This document shows positions 55,743 to 64,000 of a stretch of 64,000 bases of DNA, piece after piece. The notes below the pieces were generated by a model that saw nothing but the letters and a program-made list of their open reading frames with translations, made no database searches and was not told where the DNA came from. The stretch comes from Endozoicomonas sp. SCSIO W0465. Lineage in GTDB: Bacteria > Pseudomonadota > Gammaproteobacteria > Pseudomonadales > Endozoicomonadaceae. Positions within the stretch are counted from its first letter, which is position 1. Each line of letters opens with the position of its first letter. Both the position numbers and the translations under genes were made by a program. The stretch spans positions 1,218,001 through 1,282,000 of the forward strand of contig NZ_CP092417.1 of NCBI RefSeq assembly GCF_023716865.1, given 5' to 3'.

Positions 55743-56851
55743 GGCTAAGTTACCGTTAATGGTTGAATCAGCTAAACTCCCATAAAATCTACGTTGTAGG
55801 GGAGTGATATGCAATCTGAACTCTTCCAGAATTTTATTGATTCCATTTCAACATTAACCAGTGAACAGCGAGACATTCTTAACAACTCGCTCCTTAGTAC
55901 TCAAATAGAGGTTACCGAGGTAGTAGAAACCACTGACTCTGAACCTGTTTACAGTGAATCTATACCCAATAACGATAATGCAACACCTGACGTAGAAAAG
56001 AGCATACTTGCCCAATTTGCCGAAAACCCCAGGTGCCCCAAATGCAAAAGCCATAGCGTTGGTCGCTGGGGCATACGAAATGGCCGACAGCGCTACCACT
56101 GCAAGACTTGCGACTCAACGTTTAACGCCTTTAGTGGAACGCCTTTGGCAAGGCTCAGGCACCCTGAAAAATGGAACAAGTACCTCGCAGGTATGACTCA
56201 CTCTATGGTCTTGCGACCAGCTGCTGCTGAGAATGCCATTGACTTGAAAACTGCGTTCCGCTGGCGTCACCGCTTTCTTGAAGTGATTAATAATGATCAA
56301 GCAGAAGAGCTTTGTGGCATTACTGAGCTTGATGAAACATTTTTCCGTGAATCCTTCAAAGGGCAAAGAGAAGGCCTTCCACGGCCAACCCGAAAGCGGG
56401 GTAATGATCCCAACAAAGCCCGAAAAGTCCCGGTAATGGTGGCTCGGGACCGTAATCGAAATACCGTTGACGGTGTATTAGAAAACGAAAGTGCTAATGA
56501 ATTGTGCAGGCATTTAAATGGCCGCATATCGATACAGGCCACGGTCTGTGCGGATGCACACCTCGCTCACGAAAAACTTGCTGACAAGCTTGGATTTGTC
56601 TTCAAGGAGCTGGTGACATCAGCAGGTCAACATGTTGTTGAAGGCATCTACCACATCCAGACTGTAAATTCTTATCACAGTCATTTAAAACGCTGGATTG
56701 GCGGCGTATTCCAAGGGGTTGCAACTCGTTACCTTCCCCATTATCTGGCCTGGAGGCGAGAACTGACGGCAGCAAAAAAATTAACTGTTGGCCGGTTGAT
56801 CAGCAGAATTACTGAACATTGGTGCTTCCAACCATTAACGGTAACTTAGCC
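55743..56851 (+). mobile_element. IS1595-type insertion sequence, element A copy 2
   Basis: A 1,109-bp element identical by eye to 1800-2908, with the same 23-bp ends. It is flanked by the 9-bp duplication ACCCAACTT at 55734-55742 and 56852-56860. Confidence 0.94.
55809..56849 (+). CDS. IS1595-family transposase (element A, copy 2)
   Basis: A 346-residue protein identical to the product at 1866-2906: zinc ribbon CPKC...CKTC, then ITELDETFFRESF, VCADAHLAHEKL and the SYHSHLKRWIGGVFQGVATRYLPHYL block. It is intact. It lies in the same direction as the host gene. The TTG at 56819 opens a frame that runs through the element end into the downstream host fragment, so the severed DUF4116 part could be translated if an upstream promoter reads through. 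Confidence 0.9.
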   Translation: MQSELFQNFIDSISTLTSEQRDILNNSLLSTQIEVTEVVETTDSEPVYSESIPNNDNATPDVEKSILAQFAENPRCPKCKSHSVGRWGIRNGRQRYHCKTCDSTFNAFSGTPLARLRHPEKWNKYLAGMTHSMVLRPAAAENAIDLKTAFRWRHRFLEVINNDQAEELCGITELDETFFRESFKGQREGLPRPTRKRGNDPNKARKVPVMVARDRNRNTVDGVLENESANELCRHLNGRISIQATVCADAHLAHEKLADKLGFVFKELVTSAGQHVVEGIYHIQTVNSYHSHLKRWIGGVFQGVATRYLPHYLAWRRELTAAKKLTVGRLISRITEHWCFQPLTVT

Positions 56852-58015
56852 ACCCAACTTTGTGAAGGGAACCAGTGGAACTTTGACCTGCTTGCACAAC
56901 GTCTTAATAGCGATTTTTCGGCAGAAGCCGTTAGATTCGCCTTTCGACAATGCCTTTTCTCAATTGCTTACTTCCATTTCACCTTAACTTTCCGTTACTA
57001 CCGGTTATTAAGCAACCACCACCAGCAGTTTATCGATCATACTCGACAGTTAGCAAAATCGGAGCACACTCTTCAGAAAATATTAGTGAGTGATGAGATC
57101 AGTGAGAACGCCCGCAAGGAACTCTTACATCATCTTTTCTTTTTCAACCCCGGAATCGCTTCCACCATGATTGAGCAGGTGTACAGTCAGTGGCGAAATC
57201 AATACTTTGTTATCAAGCCATCCTACAGTTACAACCCGGAGTTTTATATTCAGCCGGATCAGACACTCCCGGCAAATAAAGAACAGATCAAGAATGTCCT
57301 GCAGAAGCATGGGCTGAAATATGCCAGCCAGGCGGTTCGAAATGATAAAGACGTTGTGTTGCCAGCAATTACATTACATCCAAATGACCTGAAATATGTC
57401 AGTGAAGAACTGAAGAGTGATAAAGCTATCGTGATGGCTGCAGTCACTCAAAAAGGCCTTCAGTTGGAATATGCCAGCCCGGAACTGCAGGATGATGATG
57501 AGGTGGTAATGGCAGCTCTCATACAGGAACCAATGGCTCTGGGATGTGCAAGTGAAAGAATCCGAAGCAATAAAAACATTATTAAAATGGTCACTGTTAA
57601 TGATATTGCTAACTTAAGTTATGCTAGTAAAAAGTTGTTGAATGATGGTCAATATTTGCTGGGCTTAATTAAAGATAATCCTCGCGCTGCCAGTTGTGCT
57701 GGTAATGAGCTTAGACAGGACAAGACCTTTATCAGCTTAGCAATCCAGATAAACCCTGAAGCTCGTGAATACCTACCTAGTCTCATTATCGGTTGTGACC
57801 GTCGGAATCGCTGGAGTTCATTTTTTTTTAGGCTTTGGAATCCATCATAACTTACTCATGAGTTTTTTATTCATATTTAGACGATTGCATTTTTTATTTG
57901 CTGATGGATTAATCACTCATTAACCCTGAAATCCTGTGTAGAAATACAGTCAGGATACAACGGCTTTGCTGTATAAAAGTACGACACTCTATTATGGGAA
58001 CAAGGTGTCATATTT

Positions 58016-58033
58016 ACTGACTAATCAGTCAGT
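58016..58033. promoter_or_regulatory. Palindromic candidate operator before copy 2 (repeated before copy 3)
   Basis: ACTGACT-AATC-AGTCAGT, a perfect 7-bp inverted repeat, lies about 125 bp before the copy 2 start in the 307-bp gap 57851-58157, which otherwise holds no gene. The same sequence is at about 62045-62062 before copy 3. Dyads of this form are common regulator sites; no cognate regulator is visible. Confidence 0.4.
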
Positions 58034-58157
58034 GATCTATGTAAAAACAGATGATTAACTGTTTATACAATCAATTTACAGCTTACTGAAAGTTCGATAA
58101 AAACTCAGACTTTAACCTCCAGTCATGGATGAATATTTGCGTTAGAGGGATATCATA

Positions 58158-61100
58158 ATGTCACCTGATAAAGCTCATGGTTCGACTCATCAAACCCCAT
58201 CAACTCATTCAAAACAGAATACCGAGACCACGAGTCCGCCCAAACGTTATCCCAGTCAAACTGATGCCCGCAGGAGCGACATAACGTCATTAACCAAGCG
58301 CTTCTGCCTACCTGTTTCAGCCCCGCTAAACCGGGCTGATGACTACGCGCTCCCCAATCGGGAACAGCTGGGTGGCAAGGGGATGTTCTTGCGGCGCATG
58401 GAGGAAGCAGGCCTGCCGATCCCGTCGTTTAAATGTGTTACCGCTCAGGTGATGAATGCGCTGGAACAACACCCTCTGGATATGGGTCGTGTAGCTCCCT
58501 ATCTCTCCGGGATTGCTCCCGGGATGGTCGATGAAGCGGGACAAACCAGTCTGGCAAACATCAGGACACACCTCAATGCCTTGCCACCCTCAGCCCAGGC
58601 CAAAAGGGATAACTGGCTGGCGGGACTGTCGACATTTATCGCCAGTGATGACTTTTACCAACAAGTTAAGGATTCTGAAGCGGCCCGACACATCAGGGAT
58701 CTGCGCCGCCAGCTGGACGAACTGTCCCCATCACAGCCGGTGATTGTCCGCAGTTCTGGCGTCAATGAAGATAACTACGGCGATGCCCAGGCGGGCAAAT
58801 ACCGATCTGAAGTTCAGGGCGAAGATGATGTGTTGCGGACCTGCCTGAAGGTGATGGCCTCCGGTTACCGGCCTGAAGTCTGCCCCGGGGGTGAACCACA
58901 ACCCATGGCACTGATTATCCAACACTGCATTGACTGCCACTATGGCGGGGTGGTCATGAGCTATCAGTCACTGCAGGATGATACCGTTCGGGTTGAGTAC
59001 ACACCCGGTCAGCCCAGAGGTGCAGTAGCCGGACAGTCCGGTACCATTCCTCACCGCATCGACATTGATCGCCAGGCAGGGGCTGACAACCCGCAGTACT
59101 TTCCCGGGACGGTCTCAAGTCTCTTCGTTCTGCAAAAGAACACCGATAATAACGGCTATTCGGAAACAGAGATTCAGGACGCTGATACCCAATCAGACGG
59201 AGGTAGCCAGCGGCTCAGCAATGGCCTGGTGTCAGAACTCAGGGAAGCGGTGACAAAGCTGGAAGATCTATTGCTTTGTCCGGTGGATGTGGAGTTCGCC
59301 ATCGATCATGAGGGCCGCCTGTTTTTGTTGCAGGTTCGCCCTGTTACCCGACTCTCCGGCGGCATGGATTTTGCCCTTTCCATACCCAAACCCGAAGAGA
59401 CCCTGGCCAGTGGCGAGGGCGCCAGCGAAGGCTACTGCACCGGACCACTCTGGGTAGCCAAAAACCGGGCAGCAGACACCCTGCCGGAGGGAGCCATTGT
59501 CGTGGCCCGACACGGTGAAGAGTGGATGCTTGAGCCTGAGTGCCTGGAGCGGGCAGCAGGTTTTATTTTTGCCGCAGGCGGAACCAATGACCATGTGGCG
59601 ATCACCCTGAGACAGGCGGAAAAACCCTGTCTGCTGGCCGGTGACCAGTATCCGGCCGTGGCTGCCCAGGATGGTCAACAGGCGACGCTGGCCTGCGCCC
59701 GTTTTAACGGTTCGCCCGGTGCCTTTGTGGTTGCCGGTGACCTGACCGGAGAACTGGCAAGTCACAGAACCTCATCCGCTGCCTTTTCTGATATGCCGTT
59801 AGTGGAAGCTGTGGCGTCACGTGATGATTTGTTCCCCCCTGAAGGCACATTAAGTCAGGTGGCTACCGCTTTCCACTGGCTTACCGACCAAAATGCTCGC
59901 TTGCTGGCATTTTTCGCTCCCGGCGGCGTGTTGGAATGCTTGGCAAACCCGATAAAACTGAGCATGTCGGCACAACGCTCAGAAATGCTGGCTGCGACTC
60001 AGGCCCGTACAAAACAACTGATTCAAGGGGCTGAAGTGCTGCTGGATAGTTACCGGGCATTCCTGCTGCTCGCTGGTGACCGCCACTCATCCCGGCTCCA
60101 GCCATTACGGGATGAATTACCGCAACTGATGACCCGGTTTGAGACGCTGAAACAAACCATCAGATCAGGGCTAGAGCGTATCACCCAGCCCCTGCAGGGC
60201 GGTGAAGAACTGCCGATATCTCCGGGAACGTTTTGCCAGTGGCTGGTGGCCTGCCATCAGTTACAATCCTGTCTTCAGGCTCTCGATCCCAAGGAGGCTG
60301 AGCAGGTCAGGAGTGTCCATGAGCTGATTTTTGCCCTGCATCAGCGCTTCATAAAGGCGCTGGGACCGGTCACTCTGGCTTCTGGTCAGGGCACGGTATC
60401 GGCAAAAGAATACATCACCTATCTTGATTTCACGCCTCCCGGTGAAGAGGCGCTGTTATTGAGTCCGTCCGGCAAAACAGCCATCGAAAAATTACAGTGT
60501 CCAGTGACTGTCGTCAGTATGGTGGATGCTTTGATTGTTAACCTGGAGTTAGGAAATCATACGAGCATTATCGAGCTACTTGAACAGGCCGAGGGAGGCA
60601 AAGGACGCACCTTGCGGATGAAATTTTCTGACAAATTTCATAAACCTGATGGCAGTGATCGACCCGGAAAATTAAAGCGCATGTGGTTTCTGGCACAGTT
60701 ACTGAAAGCGATTGAACTGGATAAAAATGCTGATAGTATGAAGCTCGGTTGCAACGCCGTAGCGGGAGAAATGATCGTCGAATGCTCCCATATGACAACA
60801 AGGCAAACTATGCAGGATGCCTTTGAAAAACTGATACCCGTGTTAAACGATTTGACCGGACTGGATCTTCGCTTGGAGAACACCCCACTTTGTGAAGGGA
60901 ACCAGTGGAACTTTGACCTGCTTGCACAACGCCTTAATAGCGATTTTTCGGCAGAAGCCGTTAGATTTGCCTTTCGCCACTGCCTTTTCTCAATCGCTTA
61001 TGTCTATTTCGCCTCAACTTACCGTTACTACCTGTTATTAAGCAACCACCACCAACAGTTTATCGATCATACTCGACAGTTAGCAAAATCGGAGCACACT

Positions 61101-61835
61101 CTTCAGAAAATATTAGTGAGTGATGAGATCAGTAAGAACGCCCGCAAGGAACTCTTACATCATCTTTTCTTTTTCAGTCCCGGAATCGCTTCCACCATGA
61201 TTGAGCAGGTGTACAGTCAGTGGCGAAATCAATACTTTGTTATCAAGCCATCCTACAGTTACAACCCGGAGTTTTATATTCAGCCGAATCAGACACTCCC
61301 GGCAAATAAAGAACAGATCAAGAATGTCCTGCAGAAGCATGGGCTGAAATATGCCAGCCAAGCGGTTCGAAATGATAAAGACGTTGTATTGCCAGCAATT
61401 ACATTACATCCAAATGACCTGAAATATGTCAGTGAAGAACCGAAGAGTGATAAAGCTATCGTGATGGCTGCAGTCACCCAAAAAGGCTTTCAACTGGAAT
61501 ATGCCAGCCCGGAACTTCAGGATGATGATGAGGTGGTAATGGCAGCTCTCGCACAGGAACCAATGGCTCTGGGGTGTGCAAGTGAAAGAATCCGAAGCAA
61601 TAAAAACATTATTAAAATGGCCACTGTTAATAATATTGCTAACTTAAGATATGCCAGTGAAAAGTTATTGAATGATGGTCAATATTTGCTGGGCTTAATT
61701 AAAGATAATCCTCGCGCTGCCAATTTTGCTGGTGAAGAGCTTAGACAGGATAAGACCTTTATCAGATCAGCAATCCAGATAAACCCTGAAGCTCGTGAAT
61801 ACCTACCTGGTCTCATTATTGGTTGTGACCGTTGA
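58158..61835 (+). CDS. ATP-grasp/phosphohistidine swivel/DUF4116 fusion protein, copy 2 (intact)
   Basis: A 1,225-residue protein. Residues 1-65 are polar. Residues ~68-400 are a PEP/pyruvate-dikinase-type ATP-grasp domain: LGGKG (72-75 GGKG), VIVRSSGVNEDNYGDAQAG (Arg198, Glu204), GGVVMSYQS, and PVDVEFAIDHEGRLFLLQVRP (Gln392, Arg394). Residues ~420-530 are a PEP-utiliser swivel domain with AAGGTNDHVAITL, His479 being the likely phospho-acceptor. Residues ~530-1055 are helical and unrecognised. Residues ~1055-1220 hold DUF4116 repeats (LKYASQAVRNDKDVVLPAI, LEYASPELQDDDEVVMAAL and others). No signal peptide, membrane helix or PEP-binding TIM barrel is seen. The likely chemistry is ATP to phosphohistidine to an unknown acceptor; RPH-type antibiotic phosphotransferases use the same two domains in another order. 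Confidence 0.8.
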   Translation: MSPDKAHGSTHQTPSTHSKQNTETTSPPKRYPSQTDARRSDITSLTKRFCLPVSAPLNRADDYALPNREQLGGKGMFLRRMEEAGLPIPSFKCVTAQVMNALEQHPLDMGRVAPYLSGIAPGMVDEAGQTSLANIRTHLNALPPSAQAKRDNWLAGLSTFIASDDFYQQVKDSEAARHIRDLRRQLDELSPSQPVIVRSSGVNEDNYGDAQAGKYRSEVQGEDDVLRTCLKVMASGYRPEVCPGGEPQPMALIIQHCIDCHYGGVVMSYQSLQDDTVRVEYTPGQPRGAVAGQSGTIPHRIDIDRQAGADNPQYFPGTVSSLFVLQKNTDNNGYSETEIQDADTQSDGGSQRLSNGLVSELREAVTKLEDLLLCPVDVEFAIDHEGRLFLLQVRPVTRLSGGMDFALSIPKPEETLASGEGASEGYCTGPLWVAKNRAADTLPEGAIVVARHGEEWMLEPECLERAAGFIFAAGGTNDHVAITLRQAEKPCLLAGDQYPAVAAQDGQQATLACARFNGSPGAFVVAGDLTGELASHRTSSAAFSDMPLVEAVASRDDLFPPEGTLSQVATAFHWLTDQNARLLAFFAPGGVLECLANPIKLSMSAQRSEMLAATQARTKQLIQGAEVLLDSYRAFLLLAGDRHSSRLQPLRDELPQLMTRFETLKQTIRSGLERITQPLQGGEELPISPGTFCQWLVACHQLQSCLQALDPKEAEQVRSVHELIFALHQRFIKALGPVTLASGQGTVSAKEYITYLDFTPPGEEALLLSPSGKTAIEKLQCPVTVVSMVDALIVNLELGNHTSIIELLEQAEGGKGRTLRMKFSDKFHKPDGSDRPGKLKRMWFLAQLLKAIELDKNADSMKLGCNAVAGEMIVECSHMTTRQTMQDAFEKLIPVLNDLTGLDLRLENTPLCEGNQWNFDLLAQRLNSDFSAEAVRFAFRHCLFSIAYVYFASTYRYYLLLSNHHQQFIDHTRQLAKSEHTLQKILVSDEISKNARKELLHHLFFFSPGIASTMIEQVYSQWRNQYFVIKPSYSYNPEFYIQPNQTLPANKEQIKNVLQKHGLKYASQAVRNDKDVVLPAITLHPNDLKYVSEEPKSDKAIVMAAVTQKGFQLEYASPELQDDDEVVMAALAQEPMALGCASERIRSNKNIIKMATVNNIANLRYASEKLLNDGQYLLGLIKDNPRAANFAGEELRQDKTFIRSAIQINPEAREYLPGLIIGCDR

Positions 61836-62186
61836 AATCGCTGGAGCTCACTTTTTTTGGGCTTTGGAATCCATCATAACTTGGTCATGAGTATTTTATT
61901 CATATTTAGACGATTGTATTTTTTATATGCTGATGGATTAATCACTCATTAACCCTGAAATCCTGTGTAGAAATACAGTCAGGATATAACGGCTTTCCTG
62001 TATAAAGGTACGACACTCTATTATGGAAACAAGGTGTCATATTTACTGACTAATCAGTCAGTGATCTATGTAAAAACAGATGGTTAACTGTTTATACAAT
62101 CAATTTACAGCTTACTGAAAGTTCGATAAAAACTCAGACTTTAACCTCCAGTCATGGATGAATATTTGCGTTAGAGGGATATCATA
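61836..62186. other. Intergenic leader of the array (unit 2 to unit 3)
   Basis: This 351-bp non-coding stretch repeats 57851-58157 almost base for base, including the 7-bp palindrome, GACTTTAACCTCCAGTCATGG and the TTAGAGGGATATCATA ribosome-binding region. It must carry the promoter if each unit is transcribed alone. I could not place a confident -35/-10 pair or terminator. Confidence 0.6.
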
Positions 62187-64000
62187 ATGTCACCTGATAA
62201 AGCTCATAGTTCGACTCATCAAACCCCATCAACTCATTCAAAACAGAATACCGAGACCACGAGTCCATTCAAACGTTATGTCAGTCAAACTGATACCCGT
62301 AGGAGCGACATAACGTCATTAACCAAGCGCTTCTGCCTACCTGTTTCAGCCCCGCTAGACCGGGCTGATGACTACGCGCTCCCCAATCGGGAACAGCTGG
62401 GTGGCAAGGGGATGTTCTTACGTAGCATGGAGGAAGCAGGCCTGCCGATCCCGCCGTTCAAATGTGTTACCGCTCAGGTGATGAATGCGCTGGAACAACA
62501 CCCTCTGGATATGGGTCGTTTAGCACCCTATCTCTCCGGGATCCTTCCCGGGATGCTCGATGAAGCGGGACAAACCAGTCTGGCAAACATCAGGGACCGC
62601 CTCAATGCCTTGCCACCCTCAGACCAGGCCAAAAGGGATAACTGGCTGGCGGGCCTGTCGACATTTATCGCCAGCGATGACTTTTACCAACAAGTTAAAG
62701 ATTCTGAAGCGGCCCGACACATCAGGGATCTGCGCCGTCAGCTGAACGAACTGTCCCCATCACAGCCAGTGATTGTTCGCAGCTCTGGCATCAACGAAGA
62801 TAACTACGGCGATGCCCAGGCAGGCAAATACCGCTCTGAAGTTCAGGGCGAAGATGATGTGTTGCGGACCTGCCTGAAGGTGATGGCCTCCGGTTACCGG
62901 CCTGAAGTCTGCCCGGAGGGTGGACCACAACCCATGGCACTGATCATCCAGCACTGCATTGACTGCCACTATGGCGGGGTGGTCATGAGCTATCAATCAC
63001 TGCAGGATAATACCGTCCGGGTTGAGTACACACCCGGTCAGCCCAGAGGCGCAGTGGCCGGACAGTCCGGTACCATTCCCCACCGTATCGACATTGGCCG
63101 TAAAGCAGGGGTTGACAACGCGCAGTACTTTCCCGGGACGATCTCAAGTCACTTCGTTCTACAAAAGAACACTGATAACAACGGCTATTCGGAAACAGAG
63201 ATTCAGGATGCTGATACCCAATCAGACGGAAGTAGCCAGCAGCTCAGCGATGGCCTGGTGTCGGAACTCAGGGAAGCGGTGACAAAGCTGGAAGATCTAC
63301 TGCTTTGTCCGGTGGATGTGGAGTTTGCCATCGATCATGGGGGACGCCTGTTTTTGTTGCAGGTGCGCCCTGTTACCCGACTCTCCGGCGGAATGGATTT
63401 TGCCCTCTCAATACCCGAACCCGAAGAAACCCTGGCCAGTGGCGAGGGCGCCAGCGAAGGCTACTGCACCGGACCACTCTGGGTGGCCAAAAACCGGGCA
63501 GCAGACACCCTGCCGGAGGGAGCCATTGTCGTGGCCCGACATGGTGAAGAGTGGATGCTTGAGCCTGAGTGCCTGGAGCGGGCAGCGGGTTTTGTTTTTG
63601 CTGCAGGTGGAACCAATGACCATGTGGCGATCACCCTGAGACAGGCAGAAAAACCCTGTCTGCTGGCCGGTGACCAGTACCCGGCCGTGGCTGCTCAGGA
63701 TGGTCAACAGGCGACGCTGGCCTGCGCCCGTTTTAACGGTTCGCCTGGTGCCTTTGTGGTTGCCGGTGACCTGACCGGAAAACTGGCCAGTCACAGAAGC
63801 TCATCCCCGGCATTTTCTGATGTGCCGTTAGCGGAAGCTTTAGCGTCACGTGATGATTTGTTCCCCCCTGAAGGCACATTCCTTCAGGTGTTTATCGCTT
63901 TTCAATGGCTTACCGACCAAAATGCTCGCTTGCTGGCATTTTTCGCTCCCGGCGGCGGGCTGGATTGTCTGGCAGACCCGATAAAACTGAGCATGTCGGC
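62187..64000 (+). CDS. ATP-grasp/phosphohistidine/DUF4116 protein, copy 3 (cut by window end)
   Basis: The frame is open from the ATG at 62187 to the window end, 604 codons, with AGAGGG 8 bp upstream. The part seen covers the whole ATP-grasp and swivel domains. GGKG, VIVRSSGINEDNYGDAQAG, DVEFAIDHGGRLFLLQVRP and GGTNDHVAITL are all retained, so this copy is probably as active as copy 2. Differences from copy 2 are scattered substitutions, denser around residues 100-145, 300-350 and 525-585. The DUF4116 part lies beyond the window. Confidence 0.85.
   Translation, partial: MSPDKAHSSTHQTPSTHSKQNTETTSPFKRYVSQTDTRRSDITSLTKRFCLPVSAPLDRADDYALPNREQLGGKGMFLRSMEEAGLPIPPFKCVTAQVMNALEQHPLDMGRLAPYLSGILPGMLDEAGQTSLANIRDRLNALPPSDQAKRDNWLAGLSTFIASDDFYQQVKDSEAARHIRDLRRQLNELSPSQPVIVRSSGINEDNYGDAQAGKYRSEVQGEDDVLRTCLKVMASGYRPEVCPEGGPQPMALIIQHCIDCHYGGVVMSYQSLQDNTVRVEYTPGQPRGAVAGQSGTIPHRIDIGRKAGVDNAQYFPGTISSHFVLQKNTDNNGYSETEIQDADTQSDGSSQQLSDGLVSELREAVTKLEDLLLCPVDVEFAIDHGGRLFLLQVRPVTRLSGGMDFALSIPEPEETLASGEGASEGYCTGPLWVAKNRAADTLPEGAIVVARHGEEWMLEPECLERAAGFVFAAGGTNDHVAITLRQAEKPCLLAGDQYPAVAAQDGQQATLACARFNGSPGAFVVAGDLTGKLASHRSSSPAFSDVPLAEALASRDDLFPPEGTFLQVFIAFQWLTDQNARLLAFFAPGGGLDCLADPIKLSMS

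Larger units (their letters stand above)
52998..57850 (+). pseudogene. ATP-grasp/phosphohistidine/DUF4116 protein, copy 1, split by element A
   Basis: The two parts 52998-55742 and 56861-57850 join in frame (...RLENT-QL-CEGNQWNFDLLAQ... by comparison with copy 2) to about 1,244 residues. The start is GTG at 52998 with AGAGGA 7 bp upstream. The first part holds the full ATP-grasp and swivel domains and most of the unrecognised middle region. It now ends in TQLG at a stop inside the IS, so a 916-residue protein lacking the DUF4116 repeats could still be made. The second part holds the DUF4116 repeats and continues 13 residues past the copy 2 stop (RNRWSSFFFRLWNPS). The first ~60 residues differ strongly from copies 2 and 3. 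Confidence 0.88.
52998..64000 (+). repeat. Tandem array of ~4.03-kb units, at least three copies
   Basis: Unit starts are at 52998, 58158 and 62187. Copy 2 to copy 3 spacing is 4,029 bp. Copy 1 to copy 2 spacing is 5,160 bp, or 4,042 bp after removing element A and one 9-bp duplication. Units 2 and 3 share gene and intergenic leader almost base for base; unit 1 diverges in its leader and first ~60 codons. The array continues past the window end. Confidence 0.92.

Noticed and set aside
59268..59765. Minus-strand 165-codon frame inside the array gene, repeated in other copies
   Set aside because: It is the mirror of the ATP-grasp/swivel coding sequence; its conservation follows the sense frame.

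Overview
The window looks like a chromosomal segment of a marine gammaproteobacterium. The flagellar proteins are gammaproteobacterial, base composition is moderate, and the accessory DNA is full of insertion sequences and large repeat-bearing proteins. An Endozoicomonas-like, host-associated member of the Oceanospirillales would fit, but that is an inference from overall character and not from a marker gene. No rRNA, tRNA or CRISPR array was recognised.

Layout. (1) 1-3250: a frameshifted IS66-type element cut by the window start, then a retropepsin-like (PF05618) protease gene split by a 1,109-bp IS1595-type element (element A). (2) 3386-21055: a plus-strand flagellar block, flgBCDEFGHIJKL-flgM-flgN-motY-fliEFGHIJ-flgA. 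(3) 21232-23049: a gene resembling a type I DNA methyltransferase fused to a specificity subunit, with degenerate catalytic motifs. (4) 23036-27160: a second IS1595-type element (element B) carrying two other insertion sequences. (5) 27212-33814: minus-strand export and switch genes in transcription order fliQ-fliR-flhB-flhA-fliM-fliN-fliP. (6) 34034-41858: plus-strand fliC-fliD-fliS-fliT-fliK-fliL-fliA-motA-motB. (7) 41922-52532: a graveyard of mobile DNA: an IS5 remnant, DnaA-box-like sites, a prtN-like gene, an integrase remnant, a tnpB scrap, an IS21-type element, a sulfatase pseudogene split by an IS50-like element that is itself split by an IS66-type element, a dctM scrap, a truncated hypothetical gene and a second copy of element B containing a MITE. 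(8) 52998-64000: a tandem array, period about 4.03 kb, of three genes for ~1,225-residue proteins that join a PEP-synthase-like ATP-grasp domain and a phosphohistidine swivel domain to an unrecognised helical region and C-terminal DUF4116 repeats. Copy 1 is split by element A, copy 2 is intact, and copy 3 runs off the window.

How the genes work together. The flagellar genes cover rod, hook, rings, filament, switch, export gate, stator, sigma-28 and anti-sigma. The run fliC-D-S-T-K-L-A-motA-motB, a dedicated motY and sigma factor, and the absence of fliO match lateral (Laf/Flag-2) flagellar systems. Plausible sigma-28 promoters precede flgM, fliC and fliD. No LafK-type master regulator and no chemotaxis gene is present. 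FliM lacks the usual N-terminal CheY-binding peptide.

The most novel content is the tandem ATP-grasp/phosphohistidine/DUF4116 family. It keeps the residues expected for ATP use and phosphohistidine transfer but has no PEP/pyruvate TIM barrel, so its acceptor is unknown. The methyltransferase-specificity fusion inside the flagellar locus is the second most interesting item.
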